A stretch of 64,000 nucleotides of DNA from Castanea sativa (GCF_040712315.1 NC_134022.1:8080673-8144672); one strand, 5' to 3'. Shown: positions 13,791-57,095, numbered from the stretch's first letter. A program made the numbers and translations. The notes: a model not told the origin generated them from the letters alone.

Positions 13791-14669
13791 CTAATAATAG
13801 TGGAATCGCTGGCGCGGAGTCAAAAGTGAAGTGGATTATGACCCAACACCATTGATGAAACAATTCACTAAACTCACAATTCTAACCGGTTTTTATATTA
13901 AATCATATGATTTAGATCGGAAAACGGTAAGAACAAGCAAAATACGTGGATACGCCTTTAGAAGTTTCAGGGGAATGTTACTAACATGTAGGAATAATAA
14001 TACCTAGTCTTTCTTTTGTTGACCTTCATTTCATTATCATTAAGATTAAGTAAAAAGTATAAAAAAATAGAGTCAAGATAGATCACTATCTATCACATAT
14101 CCCTATTTCTCATTTTATCCAATCCTTACGTTACGTCTCTCGCTTGTCTCTGCGAAATAATGGGACGATAGTCTATTACATTATTGACAGGGGTAGGGGT
14201 TATTTCTACGGGGAAAGTCATCTCCAAGGAAGGAAAACAAAGTCACCTAAATGATAGCAATCCACGCCAACTTACAAATAATTACTTTAAAACTCCTTTG
14301 TAAATATTAATATCCAAATATAATTCTTCATTCCACTCACTAAAATAAAGGTTTTTTTTAAAAATATTTTATTCAACAACTTTGGATAACATTAGAAATA
14401 AAAATGTTTTCCAAAAAAGCTAGTGTGACTTCTTCAATCCACGCCTCTGTTTCTTTCTTCTACCCATTTTTCACTCCTTGCTAGTCTATGTAGTGCCATA
14501 TTCCCCTCTTACAACATGAGAAAGGTTTCATAATCCATATTCTAAAAGCACTCAAATCCAGCTTTGATTTGCTTTGCTTCATCAATAAGATACACTCTAA
14601 TAGGTATTAAAATTTGTATATATTCACAATAGACTTCCACTCACCCTAATAAATAAGCAATAAAAAAAC

Positions 14670-15093
14670 TGATGATCTCAAGTGAATTATTGAGCCCACC
14701 CCAGGTAAAAAATTGTGATGATGACCACAAATGCGCAGTTACTAACCAAAAGCTTTTTTCCTCTATTCTCTCTTTGCTTGTTTCACTTCACATTTATCTT
14801 AGCATGACTAAAATTTATTGGATTCCCTGACTTGATTTTGACATTCCAAAGTTACAAATGGACAGTTGTAATAAGATGATCTCAAGTGAATTATTGATCC
14901 CACCCCAAGTAAAACAGTGTGAAGATGACCACAAATGCGCGATTACTTAACCAGAAGTTTTCTCTCATTTCTTGTTTCACTTCAAATTTTATGTTTGCAT
15001 GACTTCTGCTTTATGGTTAATGGATTCTATGACTTGATTAATTAATTCTGACATTCCAAAGTTCCCAATTGTACAATAACAGTTGTAGAATAA
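14670..15093. repeat. About 210-bp tandem duplication
   Basis: Two direct copies, about 14,670-14,874 and 14,875-15,093. Each begins gatgatctcaagtgaattat and ends near gacattccaaagtt with a following acagttgta. They are diverged by substitutions and small indels. Non-coding. Confidence 0.8.
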
Positions 15094-15164
15094 CACTAGC
15101 CCAACCCAAGACCTGGTGAAATGTGGGCCCAATTTGCTCAACTTGATAAATAGATCAGGATTTG

Positions 15165-15380
15165 AGCAATGTTAAAAACACAAAATTTCATAATATTTTT
15201 AACAACTTGTTTGGAGAAAAGCTGTTATTTATGTTAACATAACTTTTATATAGGATTATCATTGACATCACAAAAAATTAATTTTATAATATTTTGAACA
15301 ATTTGATGGGAAAAACAGTGATTTATGTTAACTTGACTTTCATATGAGATTACCATTGACATCATGTAAACCAATTACTA
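15165..15380. repeat. About 105-bp tandem duplication
   Basis: Two diverged direct copies share ttataatattttgaacaa-like and ttatgttaac blocks and a final attgacatca. Non-coding. Confidence 0.6.
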
Positions 15381-17720
15381 TATGGCAAACTTTAAAAACA
15401 AATTGTAAATCTTTTTTCTCACTAGATTATTATTTGAATTTCAAACCAGTCCCCATAATAAAGGTCTAGTTACTAACATTGTTGTCAATCAAATTGTAAT
15501 ACTAGATCAGAATTACCACATGTAAATAAGTCGAGCGGTACATATGCAGCTAATGTTCAATTTGGAAAAATATCTTTTATATTTTTTTGTCTAACAAACA
15601 ACTAAACATGTTTAAATTTGGACTTGACAATTAAACAATTCAAAATTAAAATATAATAGTTTGTTTCTTAACACGCTTATAAATATGATCCTGTTAAGAT
15701 TGGGGTTATCTAAGTTTGTTAATAAATGTATAAGATTTCAAAATATTACTTTTAATTTATTGATAGTATAAACCATCCATATTGTAGTAAAAATAACATG
15801 TGATTAACAGTACACGGTTGACCAATATAATTTTTGTAAGTCATAATGTAAATCAATCTATTTAATTAACTAAAATAATATATTCTTAATTATAATTCAA
15901 TTATTATAATTTTTCATAAATTAGTGAAGGGGGTAAGAAATTGTATTCATGCTATTTCTTTTACAAGAAAAAGAATGGCATAATTTTCCTCAAACCAAAA
16001 TATTATCAAGAGTAATTGTAGTGACATGACTTACTTAATAGTCATGTGTCTTATTTAAATAATTTTATCAATCATATGATTTAATATAGGTGAATGGTCT
16101 TATGAACCATAACGGATACTTTGAAAGAGACACCTCAAATCCATTTTAGAGGAAAACTTTATCCATAAATTAATAAGTTAACAAAGAAATTTCATAACAA
16201 GTTATTGTTCAACCAAAAAACAAAAATCAAACCTAAAGATGTTATCTAATATCTAGTTTAATCAACTCTTGTTTGATATAAAGTTAAATTAACTAATCTT
16301 AATCTTTTAATAGGTTTAACTTTTGCATACACTTCTGTTGACAATTTGAAAATTACTCTTTAGTATTGCATATTTGCATATGTTTATTCGAACCTTATAT
16401 TTGTAAGAGAACTTAAGTTTTTAGCTTCAAGAAGTGGAAAACACAGTGGCCCTGTCATGTTACTCAGGTGATATTTATGGTGAAATCACCAATCCAAGGA
16501 AATAGCCCACAAAAGTTGAGAATAGATTTGCTTGTCCAAGAAATAATTGCTATTCTCATGAATGCTACATATACAAAAAATTTTACAATTGTTAAGGTAA
16601 CAAGTTGTTCTTAGTAGGTAAAAAAAAAAAAAGTTAATAATAAACTCAAATGAGATACAGTAAAAATTTTGTCAGCTCAATTGTTATATAATATTGTTGT
16701 GAAAATTGTTATTTATAGCATTGCTCTATTCTCGTAAAGATTTTGTCCTTGTGAAAAATTTCACTATTAATTAATGGGATGATTAGTTGTCATTTTGACT
16801 TTAAAGCCATTCATGGGATTGAGGCATGTTTGTTGACTACATAGCCATAGTAACTGTAGGTTGTCTTTGTCTAATGGCGAAAATATTACAGAAGTAATTT
16901 CCTTTGTAAATGTTTGGATGAATATCACAGGTTTAGTTTCATTATGTCACAATGAACATGTCCAACATGTTTGACCAGCATGTTTTCCAATGTTGGGTGT
17001 GCTCATATTCACTTGTGTTAAGAGAGAGAGGGACTTAACATACGTTCCATCTTTCTGCAAAGTTTTTTTTTTTTTTCTTTTTTCTTTTGGGACTTACCAC
17101 CAACCTTCAATTTCATCTCTATACATGGTGGATACATATAGATGAAGAAGACAAAATATAGAACATTAGAGAATCAATAGGGCATAAGATATGCCTTGTA
17201 AGACAGTAACGTTATCTACTCTCCTTTATGAAGAGAATTGGGGTTTGAATTCCTTCCCTGTTGTTATAACTTATACTTATCAAATTAAAAAAAAAATAAT
17301 AATAATAGTACATAAGATATTGCAAAATAAACAGTGAATAACAAAAATTTCCATAAATATATTATGAAGTGCAGATCAAATATTTTGTAAGTGTAGCAAA
17401 TCATGGTGTTAAACAACACAATCTACACATTTTTCAGTTTCCCTCAAATAGGAATGATTTTTCAGTCGGTGAAGAAATAATCACACAAGACCACTTCCAA
17501 TTGGAGCTAATGAATCCCAGCAGTAGTTTGAGAGACTAAAATTCGGGAAAGTTTGACCAATCTGCAGAAAAATTACTAGAAAGAAATCCATACTCAACTA
17601 GAGTCTAGACCAGCTCTATAAAACAGGTGTCACCAGCAGCATCACGAACTAAGCTGATGTTCCATCCATGAGATGGAAAATCATCATTGCAATCTCATTA
17701 GATGATCCTTTTCTAAATTT
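15381..17720. other. Intergenic DNA, no gene seen
   Basis: AT-rich sequence with scattered poly-A and poly-T. It leads into the 3' side of the SNARE pseudogene, which ends at 17,721. No exon or structured RNA was recognised. Confidence 0.6.
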
Positions 17721-19626
17721 TTAACAAGCACTCCAAAGTAATTTCCAACCCATTGCTGGTGGGGCAAATCCTGGAATATCGCCGATGTCCTTGTTGTTTG
17801 GGTTCACGAGCTGAAATAAATAAATAAATAAATCACTAAAAAATTCATTTAACCAAATGGAAAGAAATGGGCAATGCATTCTTATAAAGCCAGCTGTTTC
17901 TCAAGTTATTAATGGCTTTTGGCAGTCACATGAGACTTACAAAACATGGAATGTTCATGGTGACTTAAGACACCCTCTCACTATACAAGGTTTAAGACAT
18001 GTTGAAATGAATAACATAGAAGCAGTAAAAGGTTCTTAAATGATCTAAGAGGCCGTGAAACAAATTTTCTGGACAATGCAGTTATGAAAACAACCAAAAG
18101 ATTCATCCTCAAACTCAAACTTATATGCAACTTAAGTAGTTAAGTTACAAAAGAATCTGTAAGCTCCAACTTCTCCTTCCACACCCCCCCCCCTTCCTCT
18201 GTAAGTATAACCTGTTTTCAAATAAAAAAGATCACCAATTTTATGATCCAAGTCTGTAGCATTCATCAAACTATTCAAATGATATACAAAAATTCAAATT
18301 ATTATTTCCCTCTATCTATTTGCTGGTAAAGCCATCTATTCAGAAAAGAAAGGGAATTGACCTTCTCCTCAAGATGACATCAAGTTGCAATCAGCGCATT
18401 ACCAACGGACATGAAAATGCGACAACTATTAGATTAACTCTTTTACTCACTCATGCACTTGTGTTTGTCTTCTTTTTTTCTTTTTCTTTTTTTAGTGAAG
18501 TTATTATTATTTAAAAAAGAAAAGAAATGAGGATATACTGAATTAGATTCTTTTATTTTTTATTAAGGTAAGCAAAAAATCACTAAGAATCACTATGTTT
18601 TACTACAACATTTGGCATTATAAAAGTATCTTCCTGCAACTTTTAAGCAAATAAGGGTTAACCAAACAAGGTCAATCTGAGATCAACTTATTTATAAAAG
18701 GTCCACTTAAAGCATAAAACAAGATTATGCAATACCATATACAGTTATATACATTTAAAAACAATAGGCCTGAGAAACTCCACAGCCCAAAAAAAAAGAA
18801 GAAGAAGAAAAAGGCCTAGTATTCATAATTTTGAAGCTACATCTATCTAATAAAGGGATGTCAAGGATTTAGTTCCAATTTGCAATTAGATGGCAAAAGC
18901 AAAATCAAGTATTTAGAAAATTAAATTTTGTTAATGGCAAAGAAAATGGATGATAAGCTATCTTACCTTTACAATAATGATGGCTATGACTCCAACGGCA
19001 ATAATAAGGAAGAGTAATGCCATAATACACCTATCAGTTGCAACCTAAAGAAATAAACGAGGTAAGTAAAACAAGTAACAACTAATAGTCAATATATGAC
19101 AAGAACAGGAGGAAGATACTTTCAGAGATTGACCTGCCTACCAAGTTCCTTCACAAGTTGAGAAGCTTTCTTGATCGAGAAATGGATAGTCCAGCTCATT
19201 AACACTTAACAGCCCGACTCATTTGTTCAGTCTAAACATAAATATAATTGATTTCCTTAGTTTCCATGGCATTGAAATTTTTTGAAAGATTAAACGAAAC
19301 AAGAGAGAAAAACAGTAGGGGAGAGAGAGACAGAGAGACAGTTTTTAATTCAATGTGAAATATTAAACTGCCGTGAAATCCATTTTTTTAAAAGCTGACA
19401 AATTACACACCTGATCCTTGAGTGCAGCTGCAGTTTCTGTTCCAACATTGATGGTGTCTTGAACAGTCTACCACAAACAAGGAGATACTGAATTTATTTT
19501 TCTTTTGCGATGATTCCATACTTTTTTGAACAGTAAAATTACTTTTATGTTTTCTTACTCTTTTTTTTTTTTTTTGTGGGGGGGGGGGGGGTGGTGTGGG
19601 GGGAGATATGAGTTAGTTAAAAACAT

Positions 19627-19955
19627 TCCATAATTTGTTCAGGTCTTGATACAAAACAGTGCAAGTGATACTCAAGGCAGAGCTAAAAAGACTAGTATGT
19701 TTTAGACATACAAGATACAATTCCACCTATAACCTTCTACAAGGAAATAGAGAAGAATGATAGGAAATAATGATCACACTTCAAAATAAACCTTCCATAA
19801 TTTGTTCAGGTCTTGATGCAAACTAGTGCAAGTGATGTTCAAGGCAGAGCTAAAAAAACTAGTCATTTTAGAAATACAAGATACAATTCCACCTGTAACC
19901 TTCTATAAGGAAATAGAGAAGAAATGAGAGGAAAAAATGATCACACTTCAAAATA
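19627..19955. repeat. About 165-bp tandem duplication in a SNARE-pseudogene intron
   Basis: Two direct copies begin ttccataatttgttcaggtc, at about 19,627 and 19,795, and both end near gatcacacttcaaaata. They are about 90 percent alike by eye. Non-coding. Confidence 0.8.
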
Positions 19956-20529
19956 GCCTACGAAACTTATCCCTTTTCAACTCACCAAAATAAATAAAAC
20001 TAATTTCCTTACAAAATGATCATGAGAGATAATCCAACCTTTTATGACCTCCAATGGCTTGATCAGTCTTGTCTATCATCCCGTTTCCACTATCTATTAG
20101 CTGTTGATTTGTCATGGCAGCATGCATATAGCCACTGCCTTGGCATTAAATATACTTCATAACTGAGAAACATTTAACATATAAACTATAAAGTACTTGA
20201 AGCAACATATATTGATATGAAATTTATCAAACATAGGGCATGATTCCAGATTAAACTTAAAGGTATGCATTGGTTACATTAGAAGCAGCAATTTACAATT
20301 TCTGAACCATAAAAAAGGTAGATGTTAACAAAGATACTTTAGACACAATACTACTGTGACTCTGATTTCATGATGTCAATGAGAGTGGTTTTTTCATATT
20401 ATCATTACTATCTTAACTTATCATGTGCGTGTTTGTGCACTCACTAAATTGCATAAAAGAATTCTCAAAAAAAAAAAAAAAAATCATCAAAATATCATTA
20501 AAGCCATCAATTTGGCTAAGTACTTAGGG

Positions 20530-20990
20530 TTTTAAAGAGTTACTTGCACCAGCAAATAGCAGCCATCCACGGTAACTTCATCTGTAATATACATTTCATC
20601 AAACACAACCACACTAAAGTAGCTACCCAAACCAACTTCACTGTGAGGCATAGGAAGCTGGCATCTTTTCAGCTGATACAGACTATTATAACTATTCTCA
20701 CTGTGAGGCATATAAAGCTCGCATCTTTTCAGCTGATACAGACTATTATAGCTATTTCTATTAGACAAAATTCCAGGACAAATCCACAACCAAATAGAAA
20801 TGTCTTTATCAGGTATCCAAGAATTACGTCAAAAATGCATGAGCCATAGGTTTGTATGACTATTAAAACCCATAATTAACTCTTATTTTAGCATGAAAGA
20901 CAGCCAAGAGTAGTAGACACATTAGTGAAAACTAGCACATGGGTGAAAAAGGTGTACACTTACACGATGCTAGCAAGACATTAAACACCA
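20530..20990. repeat. Duplicated block D1, copy 1 (copy 2 at about 22,230-22,620)
   Basis: Shares atccacggtaacttcatctg, ccataattaactct and agagtagtagacacat with 22,230-22,620 in direct orientation. It also contains a 59-bp tandem repeat (cactgtgaggcata...gacta) at about 20,638-20,756. A minus-strand frame here reads plausibly (VGLGSYFSVVVFDEMYITDE), but I recognise no family and treat it as unproven. Confidence 0.7.
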
Positions 20991-22144
20991 AGGTTATAGG
21001 CAAATTTTAATTATATCTAGATCTCAACACTGCATAAGTCATTAAGCATATTATTTACTGAGTTTTACAGGATGTTCGGTATTGGAATTGGAAATAGCTT
21101 AAATGGGGTGTAGATCCAGAATCTGTCCTACATTACAATATATAACATCTATGTATAAGACTCAATGTCTCACTGTGAGTGACAGTGAATCTATAGTTGA
21201 TACAACAAACATAAGCGAAACGCAATAGCTCACCTTTTAACAAGGCCTATTAAGAGTTAAAACCATATACTGCAAACATTTAAACTACTGAATTACAAGC
21301 CTCATGAGTCATGACATGTCATGACAGGTTAAGAAATATGACTACCAGTGAGACAGTTGATCTGTCTGCAGGGTAGTTCACATTATAGACGCTGGTTGTG
21401 GGGTCACTAGTTTCTGCATACTATCCGCTGGGATATACAAACACATGTCCTTTGCACCAAAAGATGATATGATGAAAACTCAAAGGAAGTGTTGGTGCGT
21501 ACTAAATACAGCATATTCATTGAACAAATTATAACACAATACCATTGAAAAAATGGTAATATTTATTCACTTCTCATTCTTTGATTACCAAACAGAAAAA
21601 AAGTTTTGCAAACTTCAATTCACTTTTTCATTACTTTTCTTTATCTAACTTCAATTACATGTAAATGTGCAAATCATAGAGCAAAATCAACATCTAAGGA
21701 GCCGAGATAGGTGCCTTTTGTAAATCAATATGAATCATAGTCCCAAATGCCAGTAAGGAAAAAAGAAAACATTATTATATATGTCGGACTGTTGGAGAAA
21801 AAGAAAAACAAGAATTACAACAAACCGTTAACAGAGAAATAAGAAATCTCAATATGCATTTGTACAGTAGTAGAAGTTTGACAGAAAAAGACATGTTAGT
21901 AAATGTCCAGGAAAAAAAAAAAGATACAAAACAAAAAAACAAAAAAAAAAGGAAGGAAACAACTAGATTATATAATGGTAGGAAGAAAGATGATAACTCA
22001 CAGGTAAAAGAAGAGGAAAAAAAAATCTCCTTGACTGGATTCCTCACATTCTATGTCTCTTTGATGTCTTGCTTGTTTAACAAACGGAACCCTACTGTCT
22101 CCACCTCCATGCTCCAGGTAGCTATTGTGAACTCACTACATTGA
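20990..22144. repeat. Duplicated block D2, copy 1 (copy 2 at about 25,285-26,560)
   Basis: Direct repeat of the region just downstream of the TNL stop codon. Both copies run from aaggttataggcaaatttta through a trinucleotide-poor AT-rich stretch to the TNL C-terminal coding tail. The copies diverge by small indels and by an ACACAC/ATAT run present only in copy 2. This shows that the 3' end of the TNL gene has been duplicated downstream, into what were the introns of the SNARE gene. Confidence 0.75.
21990..22110 (-). pseudogene. TNL C-terminal tail fragment
   Basis: On the minus strand the frame reads METVGFRLLNKQDIKE-like sequence, parallel to LEVEKIGFRVV at the end of the complete TNL near 26,516. 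Only the last 25 or so codons of a C-JID domain remain, followed upstream by unrelated DNA. It is part of block D2 and has no promoter or partner exons, so it is a dead duplicate. Confidence 0.6.
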
Positions 22145-22229
22145 ATACAAAGAATTCTCAAAAATAAAAAATTATAAAATCATCAATATAGCGTCCACAA
22201 AGATTAAAGCCATCAAATTGGCCAAGTTC

Positions 22230-22620
22230 TGAGGTTTTGAATAGTTACTTGCGCCAACAGACAGCAGCCATCCACGGTAACTTCATCTGTAATATGCATT
22301 ACATCAAACTCAATCACTAAAGTAGCTATTCAAACCAACTTCACTGGGATGTATATGAATCTGGTATCTTTTTATTACATACAGAAACTACTATAATATT
22401 TTCTAATAGACAAAATTCCTTGACAAATCCACAACCAAATAGACGTGTTTATCAGGTATCCTTAATCATCCAAGCATTACAACAAAAATGCATGAGCCAT
22501 AAGGTTGTATAAAAATATAAACCCATAATTAACTCTAATTTTAGCATGAAAGGCTGACAAGAGTAGTAGACACATCAGTGAAAACTAGCACATTGGTAAA
22601 AAAGATGTAGCAAGGCATTA
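22230..22620. repeat. Duplicated block D1, copy 2
   Basis: Direct, more diverged copy of 20,530-20,990; it lacks the 59-bp tandem repeat. Non-coding as far as I can see. Confidence 0.65.
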
Positions 22621-23202
22621 TTTATATTCTTTGGTGCCACCTTCAAAGAGATCGATTCTCTTGTTTTCAAAGAATTGATGCATTTATGTATCCACAACAA
22701 ATTGAAAGTAAATCCTAAGAAAAGAATAAGAAGCATTCAAGTAATTATTCAGTGATGCAAAAGATTTGAAAACAAAAGAAATGATATTATGACACACAAG
22801 AACTCAATGAGTTTCAGATGAATGTCATACAAAAATACAATTTATATTTATAACTTCCAAATAAATATATGAACACTTCACAATTATCAACATTTTTCAG
22901 ATTAGGCAACATTGACCAGAAGATAATCCAAGCATTGGTCCCAACTGATTGGGGCCAACTCCATTAATCCTTCTTCTTCTTCTTTTTCTTTTTTTTTTTT
23001 GTTTTTTTTTTTGTTTTTGTTTTTTTGGTTTTTGGTAGCCTTCCTATATAGTTTGAAGTTTTGATGCACATAAGTGTTAAACAGAGAAGGTGATTCAAAT
23101 TGAATTTACTTAAGGAGATGAGGAGCAGGACAGGTAAAAAAAATGATGCTGTGGTTGACTACAACAAGAGAACAATAAAATAAAAAATGCACAACTTCAC
23201 CA

Positions 23203-23318
23203 TTAAAATTCAGCTGAACCAGGCGTCCAAGGGAAAGGGATTGTGTCTCTTATATTCTCTATTCCTGTAGCAAATTGCACAAGCCTTTCAAAGCTCAATC
23301 CAAATCCTGCATGAGGAA
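23203..23318 (-). pseudogene. Asparaginyl-tRNA synthetase, isolated last exon
   Basis: Minus-strand reading gives [19 protein letters not shown] then [19 protein letters not shown] and a stop at 23,203. This is the C-terminal end of class II asparaginyl-tRNA synthetase, including motif 3 (GFGLSFERL). It begins right after an AG acceptor at 23,319-23,320 in the phase expected for a real exon. The catalytic core, motifs 1 and 2 and the anticodon-binding domain are absent from the window. The usual GFGLGFERL is GFGLSFERL here. I read it as an exon captured by duplication or transposition, lying inside the SNARE pseudogene. Confidence 0.85.
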
Positions 23319-24186
23319 CTGGCAAACAAGAGATAAAAGTACACCATTACAACAAAGCATAGAAGTAATTTCTTGGTTATCACATTACTACCTTTTAAAA
23401 AGAAATAACATATATTCTTCTTTAACCATTTTTAACCCTATAAAATTTAAGTCTGTCAACACAGTAATGAATAAGAGCTGTAACTACAATATTGTTCACT
23501 CTTCAACTACACTAGTTAGTTGAGATTTCTTATGAAAAGAGCTCAGATTGTCTGCCCATGTGATCCAAATAAAAATTTACTTGCTTATTTGGACTACATT
23601 AGGTGTATGTCTGCAGCAAAGTGAGAAACATTATATAAAGCAGCCTACTCACGCTTCTCTTAATTTTCTATTGCAGCCAAAAAAATGCACCCACTTTCGT
23701 TTCTGCTCTCATTCCCAAATAATGAATCTTGTAATCATAGAAGGTCAGCACACGTATCTTTTTTCTCCATCCCACCAAATCAAATCTAACTTCAAGTGCT
23801 CTAATCTATTTATCATTTCCTTTTTTTGCTATTTGTACCGATGTTATTTTTGCCTCTCTAACCCTTTTTGCTCCTTCAACACGATCAAATCAATCTTTCT
23901 TACCGGTGCAATTATTACATCTTCATTGCACACATGCTACTTCTGTCATCTTGTTCACAGTAGGTGCCACCCTCACTTGAAACAGCAAAAAAAATGTGTT
24001 TTCCACCAATGATTGGCACGTTGTATCATCTAACTGTAACTTTGAGGCTTTTGTCTGCTAATGAACTGTGGAGAGGCCAGCAATGTGTATAGATTCCATT
24101 ATGATTTATGACTATAAAACCAATGTCCCAAATTATGTTTCACATTTGAGAACGCACAAAGTTAATTTAAGACACTTAATGCATTG

Positions 24187-24223
<37 letters not shown>

Positions 24224-24726
24224 GTGGATTTAAAAATTACCTTTGTTATAAAACAATGTAACAAAAAATGTACGTCACCAATTTGAATTGGCTTCTCTTA
24301 TGCATTTAGATTTGTTTGACAGAACGTAATACGGAAAACTGATCATTTTAATGCATAGTTTTTTACGATTTGGCACTCAATTTGGGACACACAAAAAATA
24401 GTTCAGGGCAAAGGGCAACATAAAGCATTAAAAAACTAATAGTAAGAAAACAAAAATGCTAAAAATAGAGTTTATGACAAGTCAGATGCATTTCAGATGG
24501 ATAAAATTATCTCTGCTGCTTTAAGAACTGAAAATAACGGTAAATTCTGACTGATGTTAACTTACTGCTTTTTAATAGCAACATATGAATTCAACTCTTT
24601 GATCTGCATAGAGTATGAACATCATTTAGTGCATTTGGAATGCAAGATTTAATCAACTGACACAAAACTAAAATTTTAGCAAAAATCTATAATATCTAAG
24701 GCTAAATAGAAATAAAGATAACAACA
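23319..24726. other. Intronic/intergenic DNA within the SNARE pseudogene, no gene seen
   Basis: AT-rich. A 154-codon open frame at 23,548-24,012 has low-complexity CF/S-rich composition and no recognisable domain, so I do not call it. A CA then TA microsatellite lies at about 24,188-24,223. Confidence 0.5.
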
Positions 24727-26515
24727 CACCATTGATTCAGCATCTCGTTAGCATCTGGATCATTTCTACTCTCCAAATCCTTGGCTTGTCTGTCAAACTC
24801 TTTGATAAGCCTAAAAAGGCAAGACAAAATTATCTTTCTGACTAGGAAAATAAAAACTAACATAAAAGGAAAAGGAAAACACTTGTTTTCTATGGGTAAC
24901 TAGAACTCACAGACCTGCATGGGATTCAACCCATAAGCTATCCTCCACCTCTTATTTAGGTAGGGAGCAGATGGAATTTGATCCAAGGATCATTTGCAAA
25001 AGGAAAATGAAAACACACACACAAAACACCAACAGCAAAAGCAGCAGCAGCAGCATTATATAAGACTATTTACTAATAAGTTTTTGCTAAGCAATTAAAC
25101 CACAAACCCATCGACATTTGAACCTGCGATCTCACCCACCATCCCATTCTTGTAGGAGGTGGAAGCGACATTAAACCCAACAGCCATTGGCTAATACAAG
25201 ACCTATCTCAGATCACCAACTTTGTTGAGTCACAACTTTCAAGCAACAATTAGTAAAGTAAAACCTGTTCTTTGGGCAGAAATAAAACATCCAAGGTTAT
25301 AGGCAAATTTTAATTATATCTAGATCTTAACACTGCATAAGTCCTTAAGCATATTATTAACTATGGGAATTGGAAATAGCTTAAAGGGGGTGTAGATTTA
25401 GAATCTATGTCCTATATGACAATATATAACATCTATGTATAAGACTCAATATCTCACTGTCAGTGATAGTGAATCTTTAGTTGATACAACAAACAAAAGC
25501 ATTACACAATAGTTCACCTTTTAACAAGGCCTATTAAGACTTAAAATCATATATTGCAAACATTTAAACTTTACTGAATTACAAGACTCATGAGTCCTGA
25601 CATGTGTTTGTATTTATTACTTTGAAATTTGTGTCAGGGTCAATGTTTTTATGTTTTTATTAGCATAATGTAAACGCCACTTAATTTTGTTGTAAATTCA
25701 GGTTAAGAAGTATGACTACCAGTGAGACAGTTGATCTACGTTCTACAGGGTAGCTCATGTTTTGGACGTTGGCTGTGGGGTTGCTAGTTACCATTCCCTG
25801 GCACGCGCGCGCGTGCGCGCACACACATATATATATATAAACATGGATCCTGTGCACCAAAAAATGATACAATGAAAATTCAAAGAAAGTGTTGGTGCAT
25901 ACTAAATTATAACACAATCCCATTGAAAAATTATAATATTTTGGGATAATATTAGCTCCTCACATGAGAATAGTATAAATATTGAATAGTTACCCATTTA
26001 TTAACTTCTAATTCTTTGACTAACAAACAGGAAAAAAAAATAAATTTTCTGCAAACTTCAATTCGCTTTTTGATTACTTTCCTTTTTCTAACTTCAATTA
26101 TACGTTGTTGTGCAAATCATAGAGCAAAATCAACATCTGAACCAGGCAAGGTGTCTTTTGTAAATTCTTCAGCATGAACCACGGACCCAAATGCCGGTAT
26201 GGAAAGAAGAAAACATTATTATATACATCGGACAGTAACAAGAATTACAAAAAACCGTTACAGAGGGACAAGAAATCTCAATATGCATTTGAATATTAGT
26301 AGAAGTTTAACAGAGCATTACATATGCTTAAGCCAAAAAAAAGAAAAAAAGAAAAAAAAAGAGCATTACATATGCAGCACACAAAAAAGAAAAGTGATTT
26401 ATAATGGTAGGAAGAAAGTTGATAACTCACAGGTAAAAGAAGTGAAGAAAAGAATTCCCCATCATCCTCATCATGGGCTTCGCTTATTTTGATTGGGATC
26501 TTCAATGTCTTACTT

Positions 26516-56026
<29,511 letters not shown>

Positions 56027-57046
56027 TGAACCAAGGAATAGATCTGCATGGGAAAAAAAAAATCAATTAGAACTAAAGAAAAATTGAAAAGAAAATAAAT
56101 TATGAAAGAAGAAAAACTATTTGATGTCTGAATCGCTCCCTTCATCAGATGAGTCAAACATTACCCTTTTTTTGGTTGTTTATGAGAAAGAGAAACCGCA
56201 AATAAAGTCACACTGTTCAGAACTCAGGGGCGAGTGTTGGGTATGTAAGGCAAAGATGGTCTAGGTATATGTGTTTATTAGTCTTTTGTTCAGAACTCAG
56301 GGGAAGTCTCACTGTTGGGAACTCAGGGGCAGCTCTTACAGGTTCAAGTTTAGGCACATCTTCTTCTCGTTAAAACCTTTTATATTATGTTTGGTTGTAC
56401 TGGACGAGAGGAAGTAGAAAATTGGAAAATTGATGGAACTATGGAAGCTGTGGATTCCACAATTTTTTCCAAATTTTGTTTCTGTCCGATTTGAAAGAAA
56501 AATGAAAAATGAATAACTTTTTATACAAGATTACTCTTGTACCCTCGTAAAAGTATAAAAAAGTTCTATATTTTGTAAAATTACTTTTAATTCTTCCTAA
56601 TGAATTATTCATTTATAATTTACATAAAATAAAAAAGAAAATGATTTTTTAGTATTATTTTTTCCTTCGTTTTCTTTCCTTTTTTTTATTTATTTTTTAA
56701 TTTTTACTTCCAAACAGATACATAAATAGCATTTTGTCTTTTTTTTTTTTCAAATCTATTCCCTTTTTTTTCCCCCTTTCTTTAAACATAATGTTATTTG
56801 AGAGAGTAATTGAAAATTTCACACCGCCTTCATAATATTGTATTGCGGTGGACCTCACACGCACAAAATTGTGATTGTGGGAGAGTATATGAAATCTTCG
56901 GTGAAATTTACGATGTGACTAAAAATTTTCTTTATAGAGAGAAACAAAAAAGGAACATGCACAACTTTTAAGGTTCTTTACGCGTATGTAAAAAAAAAAA
57001 TTCCAATCCTCCTACTCAACGTGTATCAATCCACCCAGGAAAATGC

Positions 57047-57095
<49 letters not shown>

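Larger units (their letters stand above)
17721..24810 (-). pseudogene. Novel plant SNARE (NPSN11/13-like), decayed
   Basis: NPSN proteins are Qb-SNAREs of the cell plate and plasma membrane. Pieces in order on the minus strand: 24,730-24,810 (RLIKEFDRQAKDLESRNDPD, N-terminal helical region); about 20,042-20,140 (MTNQQLIDSGNGMIDKTDQA); 19,411-19,467 (TVQDTINVGTETAAALKDQ, phase 0); 19,134-19,231 (TEQMSRAV, then after a break the SNARE-motif end, KKASQLVKELGRQ); 18,967-19,044 (membrane anchor, 26 codons); 17,721-17,810 (LVNPNNKDIGDIPGFAPPAM, stop at 17,721). Splice sites of the last three introns look intact. Defects: exon 19,134-19,231 has an apparent 7-nt insertion and a 2-nt deletion relative to the family; the DQAIERSKK region is frameshifted; the first exon and the exon after 24,730 were not found. 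Introns carry foreign pieces (an AsnRS exon and a TNL tail). I infer a pseudogene; an RNA-edited or misassembled gene is unlikely. Confidence 0.8.

Noticed and set aside
20532..20849. Minus-strand frame VGLGSYFSVVVFDEMY in block D1
   Set aside because: It looks protein-like and could be a TNL or other fragment, but no motif pins it to a family and the second copy is frameshifted.
23548..24012. 154-codon plus-strand frame in the SNARE pseudogene
   Set aside because: Cys/Phe/Ser-rich low-complexity text with no domain, and no splice or promoter context.
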